This document shows positions 1-9,348 of a stretch of 27,801 nt of DNA, one piece after another. Origin of the DNA: Gymnopus androsaceus JB14 (Eukaryota; Basidiomycota; Agaricomycetes; Agaricales; Omphalotaceae); assembly GCA_009733575.1 (NCBI GenBank), contig ML769980.1, positions 1 through 27,801 on the forward strand. The letters are read 5' to 3'. The translations under genes and the position numbers were made by a program. Positions within the stretch are counted from its first letter, which is position 1. Each line of letters begins with the position of its first letter. The notes beneath the pieces are model-generated. The model was not told the origin of the DNA. It worked only from the letters and a program-made list of their open reading frames with translations, and did not search any database.

Positions 1-1720
1 GTCACTTTGATGTTGATCCAAGGCATTACAGAGGTTGGAAATTCCGGTGTCCAACAGTTTTACCGAATTCATGTGAACAAGAAAATCCTAGGCAAAACTG
101 ACGTGAGAATGAAAGCACAACCGGCTGCAATGGAACTTACAACTCCATTTGTGTGTGCACCCACACAGACTCCCAGATGAGCCCTACTTTGAGCCACAAC
201 GAATCCCATTTTCCCAACATGAACCCCCACTAGGACTTTGATGTATTCACCCAGAATGATACCCTTCTCCAAATTTCAAACTGGTACAACTTGTAAGCCT
301 TTGCTGACCACATTGACCTCACATGTATTGCCTTCAGGTGTCACTGATACCATTCCGCAGTATGCCTTTCCATCTTTACCATGAACAGTCATGGATTCTC
401 CTGGCTCAAAACAACAACATGAAGGCAAAGGCATGGTTGCTTCTTTGAAGAGAAAGCAATCCCCAGCCAACTTCTGTGCCTCCATAAAAAGGCTATAAAT
501 GCTCGTAGGCATTTCCCGACTGGAGAGAGAGAGGAAGGATTGAAAGCCTTGACCTGAAGTCTGTATTCAAAGGACCCGGATTTGTATGAATACATGAATT
601 TCCCGACCTCTAACAAACCCTCCAGTTGCATACATGATTCATGATCAAAAAGTTTTGAAGGGGGACGAGGACCGCAACGTTTGCGCTTTGAAGATGAGGA
701 AGATGAGCGATCCTTGTATGTGAGACCAAGTCGAGGGACCACCCATATTTTCACTCTGCAAGCGGAGCCAGCACCGTGAAATGTATCACAAACGAGACCA
801 ATGTCTCCTTTGTAGAGACCTCTCTTGACTTGTACCCATTGCCGAGGAGCAAAAACTGGGTCGTTGTTTGTGTTAATAATGTACAGGCAGTTCCTGAGAT
901 CTGCCTCGGGCACCAAGGCCAACGATGACATTCTAATGTCATAGAATGCTCTCAGAACCTCCCTCAGCGATCTTGGCCCTGTCTTAAAGAACTGAGCTTC
1001 AAGATACAGAAAGCCTATATCACCGGACAATTTGTCCTTGAGATCACAATGCATCATCATCAGCTTGTACACCAGGAAATACTCTTGCGAAGGCTATGAG
1101 AAGGATTTAGAGTGGATTATTGTTGATATATTGGGGACATACTTTGCATTTAATACACCAAGGATGCCAGTCCTCAGTGTGTAGTACAAGGGTCCTGTCA
1201 TATGCGGGATTTTCAGCTTTGGGCTGAAATTCGGGTTCTTGGACGTGGCCCATTTCTAGAAAAGACCTTTCAACATATTTTTCCTGAATTTGTCTGACTA
1301 GCTGTGCCAATCACTGGGATGATTCTGGAGGAGGAGCAGGAGATGAAGCAGGAGGAACAGAGGAAGAAGAAGGAGCGGAGAGAGTGGGAGGGAGGGGATC
1401 TCTGACTCCGCCATAGGGAGCATTGTAGGGAGCATTGTTGATGAAGTCTGCAAAGGATACGAGAGTTAGCATTGACCTGCAAGGATGATAGATTGCTCTG
1501 AAAATTACCTGAACTACCGTTGCCATCTGAGTCGTAACTCAATTTGTCATCGCTGTCTACTTGGGCTTCAAGGTCGAAGAACTAAAACGTTGAAAGTTAG
1601 TTCTTTTCATTCATTGTGGCGCCGTCGTCCATCCGAAGTTCGCTAATACCTGGTTGGGCATCATTGTACCAGTCTATACGAGCTATGCATTAGTCTTTTG
1701 TCCTTTAAACTTACAGATTA
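1..1720 (-). pseudogene. Spt5-like NGN/KOW protein, decayed partial copy
   Basis: No start is assigned and the C-terminus runs off the window at position 1. On the minus strand an acidic N-terminal part (about 1510-1700, residues such as DSDDKLSYDSD) is followed by a Ser/Pro-rich stretch. A helix (LVRQIQEKY) and an NGN-like domain (WCIKCK... to about 900) come next, then a KOW motif (QWVQVKRGLYKGDIGLV) and later KOW-like segments at about 420 and 240 (EYIKVLVGVHVGKMGF). Likely introns are 1094-1142 (49 nt) and 520-575 (56 nt). Two in-frame TGA codons, at 1311-1313 and 273-275, interrupt the reading frame with coherent coding on both sides. It is clearly related to the plus-strand gene at 13448-17259. 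Spt5 family proteins bind RNA polymerase II with Spt4, but this copy looks non-functional. Family call is firm; exact exon ends are inferred. Confidence 0.75.
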
Positions 1721-2043
1721 CTCACTGTGGAGGTTGTTGGGGAGACTTGCCGCCACTGCTGGTGGTGGTACAAAACTGAGCAAAACAAAAGTTGCTTACA
1801 TGATGCGTTCCCATAGATATACCTGCCGACAACCAGATTTTGCAACCAAAAAGGAAGTCGGCGCTTGACAGTGCTTGTGATGCAAAGGTTGCGTCTAAAA
1901 ACTTGAAAACTTAATTTGACCAGAGCCTTGAGAACAACCAAAAAAAACAGCATAATACAAAGATAAAATTGTACACTCATAATAAATAGTAAACGTACAG
2001 ATAGATATAGTACAGGTATTTTACATATGTACAAAAAGCATGG
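1721..2043. other. intergenic, AT-rich
   Basis: No convincing gene is seen. The stretch lies upstream of the Spt5-like remnant and downstream of the Crinkler-like stop codon at 2044. It includes a segment around 1850-1905 that resembles sequence at 4939-5000, listed separately. Confidence 0.5.
1850..1905 (+). repeat. dispersed upstream repeat, copy 1
   Basis: The blocks AAAAAGGAAG, CTTGAC, GCAAAGGTTGCGTC and AAAAACTTGAAAAC occur here in the same order and orientation as in the segment at about 4939-5000. Each copy lies upstream of a minus-strand gene, the Spt5-like remnant here and the Crinkler-like gene there. Shared promoter sequence or a small old repeat are both possible. Confidence 0.45.
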
Positions 2044-4625
2044 TTACTCCAACAAAACAAGGACACAAATTGTGGTAGGCTCTCCTCCTTGTATAGTGGC
2101 CTCCATGAAAGGACCTCGCTTGTCGAATTTGACAGTATGGAAATTTGGACAGTCTGTGAGAAAACACATGAGTTGAGATTATTGGGAAAAGATATGCTTA
2201 CCACATATAATCTTTGGCTTCTGATCAACACGAAGATCTACAACCCGCCAATCCCAACCTTGCCAACAGCATCCATATTTTTCACCATGCTCAAACCAAT
2301 GAATGTGCTTCTCAACTTTTTGACCTTCCTTTAACAACTCAATAAGCCATTGCCTGGAATCAATTTTGAAGTTGATATACCCATCTCCCTTTTCTGTAAG
2401 ACATCGGAATTGGGCAAAGCCAGGTCCTGTGAGGGCGTAGATGGTACGGGAGAACTCCTTCTCATAAACAGTTTCGCGCACCATGCTCTCGTTGGCACGA
2501 TAGTCTTCCAAGACTTTGGCCAAGAAGTTCGAAATTGCTTGGAACAACAAGTCATCAATTGACTCGAAAGCGTTGTTTGGCTTTGGAGTTTGGCGGAGTA
2601 GGTAACTTGCATAGTGTTTATGCCACTGCGTAGGGTGTACCAGTTTGATTTTAGTAGCTCCTTCCACAGCCGGAATCTCTTAAAGCCAACCCATTTGTTG
2701 CGCATCATGGGCAGCTTGGGAAAAGTTGCTGAGACGTTCAAACAGAGAATGATATTGACAGAGTGCATATCGCTTGTATTGATTGTTGCCTGGCGCCACA
2801 TCTAGAAAGCAAGAGCAAGGAGTGATGGCAATTGTGTTTTCATCAAGCACACACTTTAGCACTTGGTACTCTGATGAAACAATAGGGGGAGAGCAGCCTG
2901 GAGTGGTGATCTCTTGGGGGAGGATAGACCCAAATTGGAGAGCGGGAGAGCAATCGTTCTCATTCCAGATCCGATACTCATTGCGAACAAGTATTGTTGC
3001 AACTGATACATCAATGGTGGGGACCTCTATCACTCCCCGCTCCAGAACAGCATGGAATACCATCAGTGCTGGGGGAGGGAAGTTGAAATGATGTTCAGGT
3101 GGGCATGGAATGCATCGTCCCAAGTTAGCGGTTATGTTCATTTTCGCATTGTGAAGGCACTCAGAGGTGAAATCTTCAACAAATTTGCCTGTGTCAATCT
3201 GCTTGACTCTTGACTGTTTTAACTGTTGAACATAGATAAGATTAGAGCAGCTTGCACAAAAAAAACGACGCACCTGGTTGGTGAAAAATTTAGCCATTCT
3301 TGCAACCACTCCAGGATGCCACCCTGGCATCCAGTTTTCTACAGATTGCAGAAAGGCTGGAGAAGCATATCGTTTGATACAATCCCAGTATGGAACCAAC
3401 TCAGGCGCCTTCAAAAGGGTCATATACTGCTGGAAATGCTTCTCGGTACTAAAAGCAAGACTGAGCTGAGTGTCCTGCCGGTCATCCATCTTTTGGTTGA
3501 AAAGAGTCATGCGAAATTCCGGTTTGATCATTTTTGGGGGGGGAATGACTGGTGGAGCCGGTATGACTGCCAAAGCTACCAGCAGCAATTACAAAAATGT
3601 TGTTTGTGTTTATGTCATGAGGGGTGTCAAAGAAAGCATTCCAAAGTGTTTTATCTCTGTATGTCTTTTGAACTTTATCAACAAAGAGCCAGAGGGATAT
3701 TGTCCTGTCTGGAAGACGCATGAAATCCAGCAAACCTTGGCTATTGGTCATGCTTGGAAGCCAAGGGTCTCCATTAATGCAATCTTTTGGGATATAAATC
3801 ACCAATGGTGTGTCTTCAGAAGCCTGGCCCCATGAGTCGACTTTTTCAAGGTGGGCTGAGGAATCCTGAATCCGAACAGCATCCCAAATGGAATTTAGAA
3901 GGGTAGTTTTTCCTGAACAAGGCGGTGCCTTGATCTAGCCGTTATCAATTCACCATATTATATTGTGAACAACCTATGAAAACTCACCAAAATGAAGTTG
4001 TCCCTCTTCACATGTGAGATGATATTGCAGACCAGATTGTCCCGAAAAAGCAGAGAGTTGCAATTGTTGAACGTCGCAAGTGCAACTGGCGTGTCATCCG
4101 GTTCGGGTTCGGAAAGATTTCTATCATAAGGACAGGTTTCCCTGTGTGTGCCATGACAAGTTGCACATTGGCAAGAAATGAAGGGGAGAACCAGCTTTTC
4201 TTCAGAGCGCTCGAGGACTAGTTGTCATGGAGAAGCTTGGGCTTGGGATTCGACCCACCGGAGGCATTCCTTGGGCCCCATGGAGGAGTAAAGGTCAACA
4301 TAACGCCCATCTGTGCTTGGTTCACAATGAAACTCTTTCATTGGACCATCAAGAACTGGATCTTGAAGTAATGAGACGCCGCCAAAATTAGTGTAGTCCT
4401 CTGTGAGCGTAAACCAGCCAAGATAATGCTCTTTATTAGCTGTGTCATATGTGGAGGGACAAGTGAAAATAATTGAGTCTGCAGCTTTCCAGGCGTTGCT
4501 TTCAAATTCGAGCGGTGAGCCCAGGAAAACAATTACTTCGTGCTTCCTGCGGTAAGGTTGATTGTATTCTTTCATAACCCTATTTGCAAAGTCCTCTATA
4601 GCGGTGTAGCTCGCATCAAGGTGAC
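2044..4625 (-). pseudogene. Crinkler-RHS-type NTPase/PD-(D/E)XK-like protein, broken
   Basis: Order on the minus strand: an unrecognised N-terminal part (about 4230-4625), a Cys-containing linker, then a P-loop NTPase. Walker A is PPCSGKTT at about 3905-3925. The Walker B-like strand (LWLFVDKVQ) has Lys where Glu is usual, and a sensor-like strand (IFVIAAGSFGS) follows. A winged-helix-like middle part (WMPGWHPGVVARM) precedes a C-terminal nuclease-like block (YINFKIDSRQWLIELLKEG) and a short last exon ending at 2044. This architecture matches Crinkler-RHS-type proteins, NTPase-nuclease proteins that in some eukaryotes are effectors or selfish-element products. Likely introns are a 53-nt one just upstream of Walker A (about 3935-3988), one at 3223-3273 and one of about 48 nt near 2160-2200. 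Breaks seen are a TGA at 4225-4227, a frame change at a run of eight G (3536-3543) and a TAA at 2680-2682. The N-terminal targeting domain is not identified. Family assignment is by motif order only. Confidence 0.7.
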
Positions 4626-4938
4626 CTTAGGCATAGGAAGATCAGATTCAAACCAATCAAGACCCCTCAGACACCAAATTCCCTTCGGAGATGACAATGG
4701 AATGGGTTGAAGGGAACTGCCCACTTTTGCTTTGGGTTCCTACAGCAATGCAAGTGAGTAGATTCAGTGGGATATGTTTGGTACGTACCATGGGATATGT
4801 TTGCATGGGATTGCAAGACAGCATAGTTTGTCTATAAATAAAGGTCGTGGTGTAGTCGTGGTACGGAAGCAAGTGCAAAAGAGGTGTGCACGTGTCGGAC
4901 TTGTAATGCTATGATCCGCAGGCGTCAGATTGTGTACT
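4626..4938. other. intergenic or unresolved 5' exons of the Crinkler-like gene
   Basis: A minus-strand open frame at 4657-4878 has no recognisable domain. It may be part of a missing N-terminal exon of the Crinkler-like gene, because a plausible splice acceptor (CCTAAG) lies near 4625. I cannot confirm this. Confidence 0.3.
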
Positions 4939-5000
4939 GAAAAAGGAAGGCACTTGACGACGCAAAGATTGCGTCAGCTTGAACTTAAAACAATTAAAAA
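4939..5000 (+). repeat. dispersed upstream repeat, copy 2
   Basis: It shares ordered blocks (AAAAAGGAAG, CTTGAC, GCAAAGATTGCGTC, AAAAACTTGAAAAC) with 1850-1905. It runs directly into the 18-bp minisatellite. Confidence 0.45.
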
Positions 5001-5096
5001 CTTGAAAACAACTGAAAACTTGAAAATGACTACAAACCTGAAAACAATTGAAAACTTGAAAACAGCTAAAAACTTAAATACGACTAAAAACGCTCA
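4980..5096 (+). repeat. 18-bp minisatellite, about 6 units
   Basis: The unit is CTTGAAAACAACTGAAAA with substitutions, repeated about six times. Because 18 is a multiple of three, one plus-strand frame reads a hexapeptide repeat of the form L-K-T-x-x-N inside a 75-residue open frame (4930-5157). There is no sign that this frame is a real gene. Confidence 0.8.
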
Positions 5097-5280
5097 AACA
5101 CCGACCTCCTTTTTGGCCAACGTTAACTATAAACTTGCAATTCCAGTCAGAAACTGACAAAAAGACACAACTAATGTTTCATGCACATAAATATGAAAGT
5201 ACAAGTTATTTGGTCATTTAATTGATACAAGTATAATCGATGTATAATAGGTTATTTAATAAAGCCAGCAACACTCCAGC
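5097..5280. other. intergenic, AT-rich
   Basis: No gene or recognisable site is seen here. It lies between the minisatellite and the end of the gene remnant at 5281. Confidence 0.5.
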
Positions 5281-5731
5281 CTACAGCTGAAGCAATGGCT
5301 TAGGTTGTTGTCTTCGACATTCCTGAAAATCTGATAGATGGGAGGCAAATCTTTGATTCGAAAGTGATCAGCGAGAGGAAGATGAAGGGACCCTGATGCT
5401 CACCGTCTTGCAATAAGTTGCGCCCATTTCTTATCTCCTGAATGAGGATTCACAATGTTCTGTATGTTTTTCTTCCCAACTTGCATAATGGAAGATATTG
5501 ATGCCTTTGGAAAAAGACTCAAAACCAATCTCAACCAAGCAAGACGTCTGAGTCATGGATATAGGGCTGGAGAGTAAGCCAGCCTGCGAAATTCAATCCA
5601 ACAAGAGGCAGGCGAAGAACATCATGCTTGGTGGGTGATTGACAGGACTCTGCTGCAATTTTTAGGGATGTATATTGGTTTGACGAAGATACTTTGAAAG
5701 CCCTTATTGTTAAGATTGAGGATATTGATGT
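5281..5731 (-). pseudogene. unrecognised gene remnant, C-terminal exons
   Basis: I do not recognise the family. A splice acceptor (CTCTCTGTAG) at 5732 opens a minus-strand frame containing HDVLRLPLVGLNFAGWL and YIHDSDVLL. After a stop or frame break near 5540 a second coherent block, IMQVGKKNIQNIVNPHSGDK, leads to a canonical 53-nt intron (5351-5403, GTGAGC...AAAG). The last exon reads FASHLSDFQECRRQ and ends in TAG at 5281-5283. The intron, and the fact that the frame stays sensible across it, make a former gene more likely than chance. Upstream exons are not resolved; an open minus frame at 5756-5924 may or may not belong. Confidence 0.4.
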
Positions 5732-5990
5732 CTACAGAGAGGTTAGAACAACTGTATGGGAAAGAAGGGTTGGCTTGCTTTGGGTAGAAAACGGCATGTC
5801 CGTGGCATGTTGTGTGAGCATAGAGAAAATGAGCATATGCAAGACCACAGCCAGCTGCAGAGAGTGGAGGAAAATGAGCTGGGATTTCATTTCCACACTC
5901 CTGTGCTTTATCTAGGAAAATCAATAATTAAAAGTAGCAGCAAGCAGCATTCACACGTACTAGATCAACACAGTATGCAGTAAGGCTTTT
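5732..5990. other. unresolved stretch
   Basis: No gene is supported. Short open frames occur on both strands without recognisable motifs. It could hold upstream exons of the 5281-5731 remnant. Confidence 0.35.
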
Positions 5991-6029
5991 TAAAAACATA
6001 TTGATAAGACTTCGTAGAGCTTTTGTAAA

Positions 6030-6308
6030 GAGCTACGATAACTTCTGGAGCCCCGGGAATATGGCCGGGCAGTTGCTAAAATCCGGCCTGGCACCCAGGG
6101 CGCTTATTCGGCAGCCCACGGCACCTTCGGCACCCTCCCAAAATGGCAGAGACCATCAAATACTGTTTATCCATAAGTTTTTTAAAAGATTGTGATAAGG
6201 TGATACACTTAGCCCGATGCCCGCCCACTGGTACCTATAGCATAGTGCGCTCACCGGCGCTTATTTCCCGCCCTCCGGCGCTTATTTTGACAAAAAAATG
6301 TCGGTGAT
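6030..6308 (+). repeat. GC-richer flank with repeated CGCTTATT motif; possible outer part of the left arm
   Basis: This is a GC-rich block with three copies of a short motif: GGGCGCTTATTCGG, CCGGCGCTTATTTCCCG and CCGGCGCTTATTTTGAC. Related wording (GGGGCTATTTTGCGGG) occurs inside the left arm at about 6426. The block has no counterpart in the visible right arm, which ends at 24434. It may be the true outer end of the element, with the matching right end displaced beyond the window, or it may be unrelated host sequence. Confidence 0.4.
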
Positions 6309-6674
6309 TAGGCTTGATAAATACTGAAAAAATCATGAAAAATACTGAAAATATTCAGGCAGCAGGAATGCACCCTGTGCCGCTTTAATTTTTGTCACAT
6401 GATTTGGGACTTGATTTTAGCGCCCACAGGGGCTATTTTGCGGGAAAATCGAAAATTAGGCCTCGTAAATCCCGGAAAAATCCTGGAAAAATTGTAAAAA
6501 ATGTGGAAAATATTCAGGGATGTATCACAATCACATGACCCTGGATCTTTTGCAAAAAAAAAACCCAATAATGGATAATAATCACAAAAAATCAGAAATT
6601 TCTCATAAAACAGCAGCAGGGGTAGGGATATACACCATACCAGATATGGTTATGATGACATTCTATAAATATGA

Positions 6675-6860
6675 TTAGAGTGGCACTGTAAAATATGGTC
6701 ATAGTGGCACTGTATGAACATGGTTAGAGTGGCACTATAAAATATGGTCATGGTGGCACTGTGTGAATATGGTTAGGGTGGCACTATATTTACAGTGGCA
6801 CCATATAAATATGGTTACAGTGGCACTGTATAAATATTCTTACAGTAGCACTGTATGAAT
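6675..6860 (+). repeat. degenerate TGGCAC subterminal repeats
   Basis: There are seven TGGCAC cores plus one TAGCAC variant, spaced about 20-30 bases apart, each followed by TGTA or TATA and an ATATGGTTA-like segment. The mirror set is in the right arm at about 23944-24068. Confidence 0.75.
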
Positions 6861-6882
6861 ATTGTTATGGTACCACCATATA

Positions 6883-7125
6883 CAGTGACAGCAAAATCAA
6901 ACCTGCACCCCTGATTTGGGAGCTGCATACATTCCTGGTGCTAAACTTTTTCTGTACTGCTTTTTTGGCAATACTGTAGTATTACAACTATGTACTGTAC
7001 TCTATGCTATTCCTGGTGTGAATACTTACTAATGTTGACATGAGGAGGACTTTTTCTGTGTGGTAAGAGCTGGCAACGCATGCAGTTTCTGAATCGGGGG
7101 TACGGGTTTGATTTTGCTGTCACTG
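6883..7125. mobile_element. MITE-like insertion, TA-flanked
   Basis: Inverted termini of about 48 bases begin CAGTGACAGCAAAATCAAAC and are flanked on both sides by TA, as expected of Tc1/mariner-type target duplications. The 243-bp element has no coding capacity. The corresponding place in the right arm lacks it. Confidence 0.7.
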
Positions 7126-7190
7126 TAAATATGGTTAAAATATCACCATATAAATTATAAATACAGTTATGGTACTGCCATGTTAACATG

Positions 7191-7942
7191 GTTATGGAAC
7201 AGCCACTAGGGATCTGCACTATGACTGTATGATATGGCTTACAGTTACAGTTATACAGGTACTTGTAATTGTACTGTAAAGAGTGTCTGAGGACACTTTT
7301 TACAGCCATATTTATATGGTTGCTGTACAGGTATCTCATACAGCAAGATTACAGTATCATTACTGGTTTTGACTAACTATTCAATCATGTATTGACTATG
7401 AGTACAGTATAGCTCAGTACCATGGATGAAACTAACCAGTATATTCACTAACATAGGATATGGCTTTATGTCTGAGTTATGACAGTTACAGTGCTACAAT
7501 ACCAATGCAAGTGTAGTGTCAATGTACTTGTAACTCAGAAAGGTAACTCATGTGATGGAGTTTGGGTGACTTGGGATATACAAGTACATTGACAGCTAAG
7601 GTACTGTGATATACTGGTACAGAAGCATGATATGACTTGTGTTAATTGCAGCCCTACTTTTATATGTTATGGTACTGCTATGACTAGAATGATATGGCTG
7701 TATTGGAGTAGTACTGATAACTCAGTGTAAGTATATGCATAGTATCATCAGGACTGGGTACTCTTGTACTATTACAACCAACTGTTCATGGATTTCCGAA
7801 AAATACACCATAGAAAACAACAGAAAAGATACCAAAACCTTGAGGATGAATTTACTCCAAACAATTACAAGTACCTGTATAACTGTAACTGTAAGCCATA
7901 TTATACAGTTATAGTGCAGATCCCTAGTGGCTGTTCCATAAC
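7191..7942. mobile_element. nested non-autonomous element with about 80-bp inverted termini
   Basis: The left end starts GTTATGGAACAGCCACTAGG and its reverse complement closes at 7942 (CCTAGTGGCTGTTCCATAAC). Identity of the termini extends about 80 bases inward with one short gap region. The AT-rich interior has no supported gene. The right arm has only a short joined sequence at this point. TA dinucleotides near the ends would suit a mariner-type insertion, but the exact ends are uncertain. Confidence 0.65.
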
Positions 7943-8401
7943 ACTTCAGGCAGCCTTAATATCTAACAAGTTAGATAGTCCAAATCGTAACAATCCAGTA
8001 TCTAATAAGATTGAAATCCAATGGAAATCCAAGGCCATGGATTCCAGGCCTAACCATGGATTCCAGGGCTCAACATGGATTCCATGGGGCCAGGACCTCT
8101 GGCACCCCTTGCAATGGATTCCAGCACTACTACCAGATAGCTTGACATGGATTCCTAGAACCGAAGTACATATGTGTAGGACCGCTCCATGAAGATAGGT
8201 GTGACATGTGTGACATATTTGTAGAACCAATGTATATACATACCCACATATGTATACATATGATGTCCAACATCTTCACCGAGGTAGGTGTGACAGAGGA
8301 AAGAAAATTTGTCATCGGATCCCATAATTACTGAAAAAATCGTAGAAAATACTGAAAATATTTAGAGGGCGAATTTGTACCCAGTGCTGGCAAAATAGTA
8401 T

Positions 8402-9180
8402 TGTTTATGGAATCCATAACCTACACTATGGAATCCATGGAATAGTAAATTAGTAGTCCATGGATTCTATAGCCTACATAAATTAGTGGTCCATGGATTC
8501 CATAATGTAGGTTATGGAATCCATAGACTACTAAGTTTACTAGTCTATGGATTCCATAACCTACATTATGGAATCCATAGACTACTAATTTAGCAGTCCA
8601 TGGATTCCATAACCTACATTATGGAATCCATAGACCACTAATTTACTACGTTATGGAATCCATGGACTAGTAAATGAGTAGTCTATGGATTCCATAACCT
8701 ACATTATGGAATCCATAACCTACATTATGGATTCCATAACCTACATTATGGAATCCATAACCTACATTATGGAATCCATAACCTACATTATGGAATCCAT
8801 AACCTACATTATGGATTCCATAACCTACATTATGGATTCCATAACCTACATTATGGATTCCATAACCTACATTATGGAATCCATAGACTACTAATCAATT
8901 CCATGGACTAGTAAATTAATAGTCCATGGATTCCATAACCTACAATATGGAATCCATGGACTACTAATTTAGCAGTCCATGGATTCCATAACCTACATTA
9001 TGGAATCCATAGACTACTAAGTTTACTAGTCTATGGATTCCATAACCTACATTATGGAATCCATAGACTACTAATTTTACTAATTCATGGATTCCATAAC
9101 CTACATTATGGAATCCATGGACTACTAATTTACTAGTTCATGGATTCCATAAACTACGAAGTGTAGTAATACATGGAATC
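8402..9180 (+). repeat. 21-bp palindrome-based array, left arm
   Basis: The repeating unit is ATGGAATCCATAACCTACATT or its ATGGATTCC form. By eye about 29 copies of TGGAATCCA/TGGATTCCA occur here. The array is broken by inverted pieces such as CATAGACTACTAATTTACTAG that add further dyad symmetry. The central uninterrupted run is about 8690-8880. The plus frame through this run gives a heptapeptide M-D/E-S-I-T-Y-I that is probably incidental. Confidence 0.9.
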
Positions 9181-9185
9181 CATCA

Positions 9186-9348
9186 TGCCAAAAAACACTT
9201 GTACACTTAGAAGAGGTTGAATATGACCAACCTTCAAGACATATTCAAGCACTTAATATTTCACAGAAGTAATGAAGATAACATATGCATTTCAGATATC
9301 AAAAGTCTTTTCATAGTTGATACATTATACCTACACAAATTATGCCAA
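9186..9348. other. AT-rich 3' flank of the KDZ gene
   Basis: This stretch lies between the end of the 21-bp array and the transposase stop codon. It is probably the 3' untranslated region of the minus-strand transposase gene. Confidence 0.4.

Larger units (their letters stand above)
6309..9185 (+). repeat. left long inverted-repeat arm
   Basis: It is the reverse complement of 22442-24434. The order going inward is: A-rich blocks with ACTGAAAAAATCATG-like motifs; TGGCAC repeats; two nested inverted-repeat insertions absent from the other arm; a highly conserved block (about 7945-8400) with several CATGGATTCC motifs; and the 21-bp array. Over about 270 bases of the conserved block I count roughly ten differences between arms by eye. 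The arm contains no supported gene. Confidence 0.85.

Noticed and set aside
7007..7339. Minus-strand open frame in the left arm
   Set aside because: It crosses the boundaries of two nested MITE-like insertions and has no recognisable protein features.
7764..8192. Plus-strand open frame, with a partner at 23184-23465 on the minus strand
   Set aside because: The match between arms is DNA-level inverted-repeat identity; the peptide has no domain and its start falls inside a nested element.
8402..9180. CRISPR-like array
   Set aside because: The units are contiguous without variable spacers, they are internally palindromic, and the setting is a eukaryotic transposon arm.
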